Below, piece by piece: positions 13,801 through 24,071 of a stretch of DNA of 64,000 nucleotides; the first letter of the stretch is position 1; each line of letters starts with the position of its first letter. The notes beneath the pieces are model-generated. The model was not told where the DNA came from. It saw only the letters and a program-made list of their open reading frames with translations, and did no database searches. The translations under genes and the position numbers were made by a program. The DNA is from Albugo candida (lineage: Eukaryota > Oomycota > Peronosporomycetes > Albuginales): contig JBDOQK010000020.1 of assembly GCA_040437565.1 (NCBI GenBank), positions 186,001-250,000 of the forward strand, given 5' to 3'.

Positions 13801-13870
13801 CCATTTGATTGTCGAGTACGAGGTTGGACAGCGTCGAATTTATTCCCCGGTCTCAGCTCCAATGCAAAAG
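10830..13870 (-). pseudogene. Unknown multicopy family, copy A (broken)
   Basis: This is the fullest of eight minus-strand relics of one unrecognised gene family. Translated pieces recur in the same order in the other copies: an EMLKKF/GTVSN region (about 12750-12480), a long helical region with LDALHEKHGLVSLSLDE (about 12400), EGAEENK (about 11850), the motif KIVVHRASLLSGTVNYDTDA (about 11600) followed by HGQTPHGL, then a cysteine-containing stretch near 11400. The longest open piece is 182 residues (11337-11885); stops and frameshifts separate the rest. An 83-residue frame starting at 13081 has a hydrophobic leader (RSIILCPLLIVQAHSVALSC), but other copies do not keep it clearly. No known domain is recognised. 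Similarity to the other copies continues in 5' flank to about 14560. Confidence 0.65.
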
Positions 13871-15530
13871 ACACCATCAATTTTGATTTCGTTGTGTCAT
13901 GCGAGGGAAGTGTACCAGCACTTTACAACGAATTATAAATCGTGGAATTCATCAAAACGGTCGCATCTGGTTTTGCATCTTGACACTTCCTTCGTGTACA
14001 AAGAGTGGCTGGACTTGTGATTTGTCTGAATTATTGCCGATGCTTTCTGGTTTGGTAATTTCTTCATTCGGTTCTTCGATAGCTTTTCATTGTCAAATGG
14101 TTTGCCCAATAAGAAACTTGCCTTGAGATCGCTGTTTTGATACGATGAGTTAAGGATACAGATTTATTCGTAGCGATATGATGCCAAGTATGCGGACGTA
14201 AGGAAAGCTATAAAATGGACAAACGAATCGGAGCCGTTGTTCCTGCAAATTTGATTTGTCATTCGAAGCGATTTGCTTAAGGAATTTCATGCGCCTTTTT
14301 CAACATTTATTCTTTAGCTATAACATACGGGAATACTTTCCTCACTAAATAATTCATAGGTAAATCGCAATACTCTTTCATAGTATCGCTTTCAACTGAT
14401 TTATCCGTTTTTAGTATTGTTAACGGGGTCTGTTATATTGCTGACCAGCAAATCACGCTTCAGTTGTATTTAGCCAATAGGAAAACACAATTCTGCCGAA
14501 CTTGTGAAAATCTTCCAAACATCGACACACTGAGGATCGAGTTTGCCATTTTATTGCATCACAATTTTAAAATTAGAATATGGATGAGCGCCACCACCAT
14601 ATGAAAAGGAGGGTACCGGTCGTCACGTGACACCGAGGAAGCTGACTTCCAGAAATGATTTGAAGGACTAAACACTCGCCATTTGTAGCTGCTTTAAATG
14701 GAGGAGGCGGCGAACTAAAATGCATCAATCTGATGTGATGTTCCTACTTGCAATACGCCTTTTCATTGGTTTCTCAAGCCGCGCGATATTACTCTATCTG
14801 CCTCATTATTGAAGCATGCCATTTCGAATGGAAACCGTGAACATTGAAGTTTTACTAATAGACTAGGCGAAAGCTACATTCCGAGACCGCCCGGAAATGC
14901 AAGTACTAGTTTGCCACCAGCTTCCTGAGGACCTATTCATAAGCGGCAGAACTTTTTCATTACAGTGATCGCGTGGAGCTCAATCCGAACACTTAGCTCT
15001 CCTTCATGTTTGAGACAGATACCTTATCTCGTATTGGTACGACGAATGCTGAACGAATGACGGCTCTCTCCTTCTACAACCACCGTAAAGCGGTACGCAG
15101 CAGTTGCTTTTGGCTTCAGAAGCTAAGTTCTAGTAGCTGAACACTCCCTTTTATGGTTGCGTGGGTCGTACAAAACATTTTGATTTAATTGCATTCAAGG
15201 GGCAAATCGAATCCATACACCCAGAACAAGCTGATCTGGCAACTCATCGTGCGAAAATACCGAAGCTGTATACTTCAGGGTTATACGGGCAATGCAGCAT
15301 CTCATAATACGAGATACTTTGACTTTTGAAATCAGAAGCTAAGCGGCTTGGTTATAATTTGCATCACCCGAGGATAAGTGATCCGATCTTTCATCCAATA
15401 GAACATAGCAATAAAAGTGCTCAATTGTGAAGAATGATTGCATAATCTTAATTGTAAAATTCTATGCGAACGTGACTGAGTGATCATAGCTGTTAGCACA
15501 TTCGAAACATCACCGGCGATCGCTTGAAGC
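13871..15530. other. 5' flank of copy A, then sequence with nothing recognised
   Basis: From 13871 to about 14560 the sequence is related to the flanks upstream of copies B (23940-24420) and E (37840-38400), including TTTTATTG.ATCA and the CGATAGCTTTTCATTG-type block. It is therefore shared non-coding flank of the array unit. No secreted gene follows it here, unlike in the units farther right. From 14560 to 15530 I see no gene, RNA or repeat. Confidence 0.5.
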
Positions 15531-15534
15531 GCTA

Positions 15535-17463
15535 GTGATCATGCTTGGACCATTAACCCCACGTTGTGCGTGCAAGTTTTTCTACTTGATGCAACAGAAA
15601 AACATCATTTCTTCTGAACTCGAGAGCAAGGAGCACATTCATCACTGCCCGTGGCCCAAGTACGACTCTGCGGGTTCTAGACTTGGCAAAAATCAAATTT
15701 ATGATTCAGTGAATTGTCTAGTACAAGGCGAGTTGATCATTCATTCTGAACAGCAAGGAAATCAAGAAGGGGTACTACAGTCAGCCAAACAGAGGAAAAT
15801 AATTTGAAAGCACCTTGCAGGTCAGCGAGTCGATTGAGCCACTTTTGTTTGCCCAAAGAAGCAAGGCTATCATAGAACGTTGAAAATCAGTGCAAGTGCT
15901 GCTTTTCGCCCAGATAATTGAAGAGTTTTATGAGTTCTGCTATTCCCACACTGGATGCGTACTGCTTAGACAAGCTTTCAGTCACCCACTTTATAGACGT
16001 GTGCATGATGATTTTTTTTGATTGATCTCCGACATATTCGCGTCGACCTTCTGAAGTGGAGCTGAACCTGATTTCTCAATCAGACTTCGAATTCGACCAA
16101 GCCATCTTGTTTGTCCTGCAAGGTCTGCCTCATCCCATTCTAGCTGCTGTGTAGGGGTGCCTTGAATAAACTGCTAGTCTTATAGCATCCGCTCCATACA
16201 CCTTGCGTACAGTTTCCGGATCGACGTTGTTGTATTTTGACTGGATATTTTCTTCCATCCAACGATGACAGGCTGCTTACTCTGTCATTCAGCCATTTTT
16301 ATAGTAGAATGATTTGAATATAGACGGAAGATTTTGGAATTACGCAGTGATGTTGGTAATTAGGCTTCCTATCAACTTTCGATGAAGCACAATGCTTCCA
16401 GTAAAAATCGCTCGTGTTTGTTCTTCGATGTGTATCGGTTAATTAGCATTATCGAATTATATGTGAGTTGTATAATCCAAAAAACGACACCTCGTGAGGC
16501 GTACGGCCCCAATGAATCGTTGATTTTAGAGAATTTGTCGATGTCGAGCTCAAGGTCGTCAGATTTCCTGTCTTGCATGCAACAAGAGAGTCCATCTAAG
16601 AACACAGACGTCGCTGGAGATGCGATTTTTCCTGAAGCAGCTTTCCCTACATCGAATTGATCAATGAGCAGTGAGAGCGACCTATCAAAGAAGATTTCAT
16701 GCGCTTCACTGCTTCAACTAGTGATACAATGTACTTGAGCTACGGAAACTAAAAAGAACCTCCTCAGACATATCTCCATTTTGGTTTTGTTCAGAAAACA
16801 TCATTGAAATAAACGTTTTCTATCAATTGCTCTTGATCGTCAGGATCTTCCTTCTGCGTCGACCCATTATATCTAATCTATGTTCTCTCTTTATTTTTGA
16901 TTGATCGTCCTCAAACCTGTTCATTGTCGAATCCAATCTTGTCAATAGGATCCCATTTCACAGCAGCTCATTTCCGGTATGCAATCATTTTTGGATAGCT
17001 GGAGAAACATCCATTGAGTTCCAGTTGTAATAACAAATTCTAATTTAGCGAGCCCAATCAAGTGCTTCGAGTTCTTCTTTGAGCCTTTATATAGGATTGT
17101 GTATCGATTGCTGCACCGCAACTACTGATACCTCGAGGCCTTCCAATTGTTTTGTGCGCGCGACACAATCACTTATCGTGTACACACGGACATGTCCAAT
17201 ATGACGCTTCCCTACAATGCTCATTAAGTAGAGCAAGCTTGTGCACCAGATGGATACAGAAACATTGCAAGGCAGTAGAATTTCTTGTTCGTATTCGTAT
17301 TGCAAGTCGGGGAGGAGTGTACGCGTTCCCACCGTGATTGCCATTTTTCCTCCAACTGCTTCCATGTGAACGATGTTTCAGTGCTCAATCTCCGCGTTCT
17401 GGCACTAATTCGGCGTAATTGTAAGCAACACAATGACGTCCGCATCGAGTGGATGGAATGCAT
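15535..17463 (-). pseudogene. Leucyl-tRNA synthetase pseudogene, organellar type, with inverted C-terminal end
   Basis: The minus strand from 17463 to about 15850 carries decayed but ordered leucyl-tRNA synthetase signatures. They are an N-terminal WKQLEEKWQSRWE and MFLYPSG (17240-17400); the HIGH motif in HIGHVRVYTISDCVAR (about 17155-17200) in another frame; WDPIDKIGFDNEQ (about 16930); AVKRM..S.IGRS (about 16690); a KMSKS-loop remnant SKYNNVDPETVRKVYGADAIR (about 16190-16240, first lysine lost); WDEADLAGQTRWL (about 16110); and KWVTESLSKQYASSVGIAELIKL (about 15900-15990). The catalytic Gly-Trp-Asp-Ala-Phe-Gly-Leu-Pro region is deleted. The final part of the enzyme lies at 15535-15807 on the plus strand (LGPLTPRCACKFF, HHCPWPKYDSA), so that piece has been inverted in place. 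A working enzyme would charge tRNA-Leu, here probably in the mitochondrion (LARS2-like KYN.VDPE). This copy is dead. Confidence 0.85.
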
Positions 17464-17726
17464 CTAAAACCGGTATCGTGTCAGAATGCAAGCGATAATG
17501 CTTCCTTTCTAATGAAACAACCTCGAGCAAATGTCGAGTATTGACCGATTGATCAATCAATGCAGTGAAAGACCATGACGCCATTCGCTGAGCATTCTGT
17601 GGTACAGTGTTTGCTCGTCACGTTCAAACAAAGCTGCGGGAGACAGTCGCCTGTGCGTCGATATCAATAGCTTACAGTGGCATTCGACGAAATAATCAGT
17701 AATACGCAATGTGATCAAGCACGAAC

Positions 17727-18035
17727 TTGCACGAGATTGCGAAGATGTGGGCTCTACTGAGGAAAAAGTGCGTGGCCATTGACACGCTTGAGAAAATCTT
17801 ATACGTCGAGTTGAGAGATACAGAAGAGAAGCAACAAATTGAGGCTGAATGGCGCAATATTGGAAAAAAGCAGGAGGATTATCACAACAAACATAATTTG
17901 TACTTTGAAATCATTTTTAGAGAAGACGTTCCAATGGTGTCTTTCAGATTGATTATGCGTATATCGGAAGGACTGCTTCCAGGCCCCGGAGCAAATGATG
18001 AATTTCAACGTAGAAGGGCAAATACGTTTGCTTGA
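17727..18035 (+). CDS. Unrecognised open frame, charged helical protein
   Basis: A 102-residue frame with a coding-like, strongly charged composition (LEKILYVELRDTEEKQQIEAEW at residues 21-42, which could form a helix or short coiled coil) ends at a TGA at 18033. I do not recognise a family. No clear continuation by splicing was found, and the sequence to 18660 has no other convincing frame. It sits next to a dead synthetase, so it may be an exon fragment of a lost gene or chance. Confidence that it is a real gene is low. Confidence 0.25.
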   Translation: MHEIAKMWALLRKKCVAIDTLEKILYVELRDTEEKQQIEAEWRNIGKKQEDYHNKHNLYFEIIFREDVPMVSFRLIMRISEGLLPGPGANDEFQRRRANTFA

Positions 18036-18669
18036 TCATCGAGTGGTTCAACAAGTTGGCACTACTGGTATCGACGCATATTACAGATCTATCAGCAGAC
18101 GTCAAAGTCTAAATGCGTAACCAGTTCTCCATACTGGCTCAACTTTGCTCAAAGAAGCTCAGGCTGTCGCCGTTCGGTAATCAGACGGGAGCGGATTACC
18201 TATGATCAAGGTGTTGGGACATTTGGCTACATCTATCTGAAAGAACTGTAAGTTGTGTGTTATGTAGCTATCAATAAGCAGCTTTCTATCGGCTTTGGCT
18301 ATTACGCCAGGTGTAAACTTGCATATTTCCACCCACCACATGGCTTCTGACCAGATTACGGCGGTCTTTCAACACCACTTTTTACAATATCTACACACCT
18401 TTTCATATCTGGTTAGAGTGAAGGAAGATCAGAGCTGAAGCACTATAAGCAAGAAGCGACAGGAGATTGATTTCACAATGATATAGATATACAAAAATTA
18501 TAGTACGCCATGCCGATCACATCGTTGAGCCTGTATCACCGATTAGATGTTATTATTTTGATATCCACCGCTATAAGAAACTTGGACGACTTTACGAGCG
18601 GCTCAATCCTGATCTTTGAGCGATTTCTAGTAGTCGAGTCAAGGAATCATTCACCTAGGATAAACACAC

Positions 18670-19540
18670 TCATTTGGATTTGATCAAAGTATCAATGCAC
18701 ATATTTGCGAGCTTTACATTCAAACACTCTTCCAGCAGTTCCTCACTGATCCTTCCTTGTAATCCACCTTCAATCAGGGCATTCATACGAGGTCTACACT
18801 GCCGGAGAAATTCATACAGATTTTCTAGCTGTTCATCGTCTTTCGGGTCTGCATTCTCCAAGAGCTCATTTACAGTAGTCATCTTTTCCATCACATTGGC
18901 CAAATCTGCCTGCAATTTCGCAATTTGACGCTCACGTTTTGTGAGCTCCTGGCGAAATTCACCGTGACGAGTGTCGGAGGGATCTCTCGAACATGAGTCA
19001 CTCAATTTATTTTCGACCTGGGCGCTTGCTTTGACGTCTTCATCACCAAATTCTGGAAATTGAATACCTTGTCTCTGTAACATCGAAAGTGTATCGTGAA
19101 AGTTCTTGTTCTCGGAATCTTTGTACTGTTCTCCCCATTGTCGGATCAAAAGCAGCGACTTGCTTTGAACCTCAACACCTTTTGTCCCATCAGTTAACGC
19201 CACAATTGATCCAAGAAATGGTCGTCTTCCAGCAAGAGAAAGTACACGATTGGACCCTTTTTCCACAANNNNNNNNNNNNNNNNNNNNNNNNNNNNNNNN
19301 NNNNNNNNNNNNNNNNNNNNNNNNNNNNNNNNNNNNNNNNNNNNNNNNNNNNNNNNNNNNNNNNNNNNTAATACTACGCTCGGAGTGGGGAAACGTGCTC
19401 CAAATCATTTCCTTCAGCGAGTGGGGGACCCTCAGTGAGGCGATGAGCTCCTGGCAAAAGGAAATGTTAGCTGTTGCAGTTAGCTTTTCACAGATCCATT
19501 TACGTACGATTTTCTCGTCATAAGGCATGCTTACACTCAT
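18670..19540 (-). CDS. VHS and GAT domain protein (TOM1/GGA-like trafficking adaptor)
   Basis: After the gap at 19269-19368 the minus-strand frame reads VEKGSNRVLSLAGRRPFLGSIVAL and later LLLIRQWGEQYK and LQRQGIQFPEF. This is the second half of a VHS domain (helices 5-8, ending in the usual G-x-x-FP). A charged linker leads to KRERQIAKLQADLANVMEKM...LEECLNVKLANMCIDTLIKSK, a GAT three-helix bundle. Before the gap, MPYDEKIVRKWICEKLTATANISFCQELIASLR (start at ATG 19528 or 19540) fits the first VHS helices. Proteins of this type bind cargo and ubiquitin at endosomes and the trans-Golgi. The visible part is about 275 residues, shorter than TOM1 or GGA, with no ear domain. The sequence inside the gap is missing, so the joint is inferred. 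Confidence 0.7.
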
Positions 19541-19715
19541 ATTGCATAAGATGTTGATAATCCAATAAAACAGAGAAACTCCGTAATCGTGTGATACCGC
19601 AAATGTTCCCAATAAGTGGTAAAGCACACGTATGATTCGATTACGAGAATGCGTCGTTCTCGATGTCTGATTCGAATGACAAATTGTGGTCGTCAGATGA
19701 AGACGGATGAATATC

Positions 19716-20520
19716 TTACGTCGTAATTGCTGTAGAAAGTGGCGACTGAAAAAGGTTCAATGTCTTTCGTAATCGGTACAGACTGTAAGCAAAGATTCCA
19801 ACTGTGACGCCACAGACGAGACGAAAGGTGGCATGAATGCGTGCCCGGACGGGCAACTGACGATTCCACATAATAANNNNNNNNNNNNNNNNNNNNNNNN
19901 NNNNNNNNNNNNNNNNNNNNNNNNNNNNNNNNNNNNNNNNNNNNNNNNNNNNNNNNNNNNNNNNNNNNNNNNNNNNGTACAGGGAAGCCATGGATGCTTC
20001 GTATAACTCACTCATATCTTGAGCGGGAGATTTATTGTGAGAGTCAATTTCGTCGATTTTTTTATAAGGCAAAAAACCACTTCCGATGCATTTATTCGTA
20101 CTCGAGTCTTTGCCACAAACGCAATAGCGCTCTTCTAATTTGGTCTTAGCAGACGCAGCTCCTGTCAGCATCAAAACCTTTGAATCAGGAAGCCGGGTAC
20201 TCTTTTGCAAAAGTCGGGCTACAATCAGACAGGAGAAAATTTCCGTGGCGCGGCTGTTATCGTTGATTTCAAATCCGGAAGTGGCTTCTCCCTTTGCATT
20301 ATCAGCTCGCTCAGCCTTACAAGGGCAGCCTAGAGCAATGTAATCAAGTGATTTGCAAAGACATTTTGCAGCACTTGCCTTGTGATTGTAGTGTCTCCAG
20401 AGAAGTCTTCATTCGCTTTGAATGTCTTTCAGGCTCTTCAATGACAGCTTTACGCTTCAAACTTCCCGTTGCTTGCTTTCTCGTCCCTTTTCGCTTCACT
20501 TTCAGCTGCTGTCGACTCAT
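19716..20520 (-). CDS. Unrecognised protein with basic N-terminus, cysteine motifs and C-terminal membrane segment
   Basis: The start is the ATG at 20520 (MSRQQLKVKRKGTRKQ). Exon 1 is 20520-20379 and exon 2 runs 20329-19716. The 49-bp intron begins GCAAGT and ends CTCTAG, a GC-AG intron with perfect donor context (AAG/GCAAGT). Splicing turns a quick stop into a long frame. The N-terminus is rich in Lys/Arg and looks like a nuclear signal. Next come CPC near residue 49 and a CVCGKDSSTNKC cluster that could bind metal. After a gap (19877-19976), the C-terminus has a hydrophobic stretch, LVCGVTVGIFAYSLY, and stops at 19716. I do not recognise the family. A basic N-terminus together with a membrane segment is odd; the gap may hide a frame change or gene boundary. 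Confidence 0.5.
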
Positions 20521-20583
20521 CTGTAAATCTAAGTAGATGGAGCCACCTCGATTCAGAATCCATACATTCATTTGCTCTAGGAT

Positions 20584-21322
20584 TTAATGCACTTTGAGCA
20601 ATTGTATCTGTCCATTTGCATCCTCCGCTGGAGAATTCGGAGCTCGAAAAAAGTGCGTTAAAAGTACTGCTGTATGCCACTGCTTCTTGTGATACACCGG
20701 ATAAATGTGCTTTTCTCGGGCTTCTTTTGTGTCGTGGAAGATGATGTCCCGAACAATGCTGTCAGAAGTGAGATTGAAAAGCGTAATGCTCGCTAAAGTA
20801 CCCCGTTCTTCCCGTTTCCGCAGAAGAAAATTATCCTCCAGCTGATATGAAATCTGGCACAAGAGATGCACTAATGGAAACATCAGACAAGCTGACACTT
20901 GACTGCGCAGAAAACGGTATTGGTACTTTGTCTATTGAAACAAAGAATCAATACGCATCTCCAACCATAAGTCATCTTTCTTACCATCGGTTCATCAAAG
21001 AGAGCCATCTTTTGAGAATCAAGCATCATGTGTTGAGGTGGTTCGGAGAAAAGCTGAAATACAAGCGTCATTGCTAATAATTGGCATGNNNNNNNNNNNN
21101 NNNNNNNNNNNNNNNNNNNNNNNNNNNNNNNNNNNNNNNNNNNNNNNNNNNNNNNNNNNNNNNNNNNNNNNNNNNNNNNNNNNNNNNNACTAATCGAAGA
21201 ATCTGAGCCAGCTCCACGACTTTGTGTATTACCAATGAAATCAGAAATGCCTTCAAACCGTACTGAACTTTATCGAGTTTGCCCTTTTGATTCAATGCAA
21301 AAGCTTCTTTGCTATTTTCCAC
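20584..21322 (-). CDS. Unrecognised helical protein, C-terminal part
   Basis: Two or more exons on the minus strand end at a stop at 20584. The last exon (from about 20935) encodes TKYQYRFLRSQVS, then SYQLEDNFLLRKREERGTLAS, FHDTKEAREKHIYPVYHKKQW and a C-terminal QIQLLKVH. It is preceded by an intron (GTAAGA...TTCAATAG, about 20984-20936) and an upstream exon with LFSEPPQHMMLDSQKMALFDEPM. Across the gap at 21089-21188 the frame LNQKGKLDKVQYGLKAFLISLVIHKVVELAQIL probably belongs to the same gene. Composition and splice sites look real. I recognise no family or domain, and the true start is not visible, because upstream of 21322 lies relic family copy B. Confidence 0.5.
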
Positions 21323-21324
21323 GT

Positions 21325-24060
21325 TTATGAATGGAATTCGAATTCGTTTCGTGGAATCTGTAACCAGATCAGAAGAATGTTAATAAACTTTTCTTGAAAG
21401 TCGTCGTCTGAGTGCTGATGAAGTTTTTCTCGAATCAAACGGACGCATCGATGGATGTACTGAGATGTCCTGACAGCACAGCTCAAAACCAAAACTTTTC
21501 TCGTCAGCTGTATGAGGAATTTGACTGATTGGAAGTACTTCTCGGTTGACATGATTAAACTTTCGATCTGATTGATCGCGATGCACATTAGCCACATACA
21601 CTGCAGCACGCCAGCTTGCTGGACTTTGCCTCCGTCCGCTGATGTTGCATGGTAAGGCATTCACAGTCCACATGACGTGCACGATCATGTTTCGTACGTT
21701 GCACTGATCATATAAGTCGTCCGCATGAGCCGATCAAACTGAAAGACGTTAAACTAGCGACAAAATTGTCTTCATTGCATAGTCTTTATTATTTTCTTTT
21801 TCATATATGATTTTTCTAGCTGTACAGCGGTCGGAACTGAGTCCATCAACAAATCCCAAAGCGATTAATATATTTTTCCGTCCAGAAAATCCACATATCA
21901 TCGTAATAGCAACTTTTGTATTCAAGCTGTCTAGAGACACCACATAGCATTCCTTCATTGCCATCACGTCTTTCGCTCCATTCAAAATCTCTGAAATGTG
22001 ACATACAACGGATAAAAGAGTAAGACACGTAATGTATCCGCTTCTGTGATGTTAAAACAGCGACTCGCTTCTCATTTCCAGAATGTGCAGCTCCATTGCA
22101 TATGATTTACGTCGAAGGGTTCCCAGCCTTTTATTCCAATTGCAGCCGAATGAAACATAACGGCTGATGGGCGTACACCAGCATTTGTATCAACCTTGAC
22201 GCTGACTTGTCGCTGTCTTGTACGTGTTTAGACGTATTGTTCGGTGCCGTCGACATATTTCTGTTTGAAGTATTCATAGAAGTTGATGCACCACCACATC
22301 TGAGCCTTTTCTGAATGAGAATTTTGTAGTTGAATTACCTCCTCGGCCAGTGAGTCGACATAATGTCTGTCCACGGCCAGCAATGGCATGGGAAAGCGTC
22401 TGTATCCTACGTCACGATTCTCGACAAAAGACTCGCACAATGATTGACAATTTCAACATCACTTTCTCAAATCGCATTTTTCGTCGCTGAAAAATTCGCA
22501 AGGATAAGTGAGCGGACACATCACTGAAGCGGTGCAGTCGCGTTGCTCTCTATCAACCTGTCTATTGTTCCAGTGCGTTGTATGTCACCATTAGTAGAAT
22601 ACGCTCCACATGCTGCTTCTTGTAGGATGTGTCAGCTACCTGAGCCTGCTTGATTGATATACATCAAACAGAACTCTTGCTCGGAAGCTGATGAGGATGG
22701 AATTTGCCATAAGCGCTCGATTTTGGGGATGATTGATTTATATTTGGTCGACTGTACGTCAATATAATGAATCAGCTCTAGACGGACGATGGCTAATGGC
22801 TGTGTATTAGCTGTCATACTGTTTAATAGCTTTCGAAATGGTGTCTCAAACGCCCGAATCATCAAACAAAAGTGAGACAACACCATGCTTCTCATGGAGT
22901 GTCTCTACCACAACAAATACTTTGACAAATTGATGAGTGCGATCAGGAACTGACTTTAGCATCTCGGGCGACTTGGACGTCGTTATTGATTCCTCCCAAA
23001 CAGACATGTCATTCCCTGAGTCCCTTTTATTTTTTTGGATAAAGGCTTAGTTCCAGTAATGCATTCATTAGAAAACTGGTTTCGTAATGCTCGCTCCTTT
23101 CTACACCCAATTCTTGCTCCATGGTGTCGCAAAATTATGAATGAGATTCGAAGTTTCTGATCAAATAGTGTCCTTGAATGGACCATAACAATCTTAAATG
23201 CCTCTTTTCATTGCTGACGGTGCCATCATCATATTCCAACGAATCTGACGCGTGCTTTGAACATTTCCAGCGATTCAATTTCACTGTACAGCCTTCTCAT
23301 CTCCATCTTCTTCAGCCATGACAAGGTAATTCGACCTCGAGAGTCGCTTTTGTTCCCCTTGGTGCAGCTTCCCGCTGCGCGGTAGACAGCACATTGGCTG
23401 AATGTGTGACCGCTGCCGGTAATAATCGATACCACGTTCAAACCGGTGAATTCCACAAGAACCTCCGAGCTAACGCACGCCTTTTGGTTGTGTTTGGTGG
23501 TGCATGAGAACAGCGGGACGATTGCAGCGAGTCATCCTGACGCATTATATATGTCGCTGACATGTTTCAATTTTTTTCGGTCACTCGCAAAGTACACACT
23601 CTATGAAGCATCTTCTTTCCCAGCAATTTGCACAATACAATGCTGTGGAAATGAGTGCGTCGTACGAGCAGCAGGCACGTGACATTGGATCTGTTTCAGA
23701 TCGTGTAAACGCGAAGGAAAGGTTTGTGAGAAGAGTTACTGCGACACGGACGCTTGACAGCCTCCATTTCTTTGTCATCCAACTACTGACTTGTGTTCAA
23801 AGAAGTGCGACGAGTTGTTACGATTCCAAAATGTCTGTCCCAAGTTCAGGTACAAAACACTAAAACCCATCAACTTTACGTTCTGTATTTGTTTGATACG
23901 AGGAGATAAAACCAGCACTCACATCAGATTTCTCATCTTGAGACTCTTTTCGTCGTTTTGGTCTTCGATAGCTCTTCATTGGCAGATGTGTAAGGTTACA
24001 GAGAGTTGGTTATTTGATTGGATAGAAATGCAGTCTTTATTTGTAGCGGGCTGAGCTTAA
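21325..24060 (-). pseudogene. Unknown multicopy family, copy B (broken)
   Basis: The same order of blocks as copy A is seen on the minus strand. The 3' block with HRDQSDRKFNHVN is near 21560, the YVVSLDSLNTK block near 21920, the IVxxCASLL/DTDA block near 22380-22460, then KLLNSMTANT and the EALDALHEKHG-equivalent near 22870, and the block around 23100-23460. The longest open pieces are about 111 residues. No full frame survives. Orientation matches every other copy. The 5' side continues into conserved flank to about 24430, which then joins the promoter of the secreted gene at 27254. Confidence 0.65.
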
Positions 24061-24071
24061 GTACGCGGACC

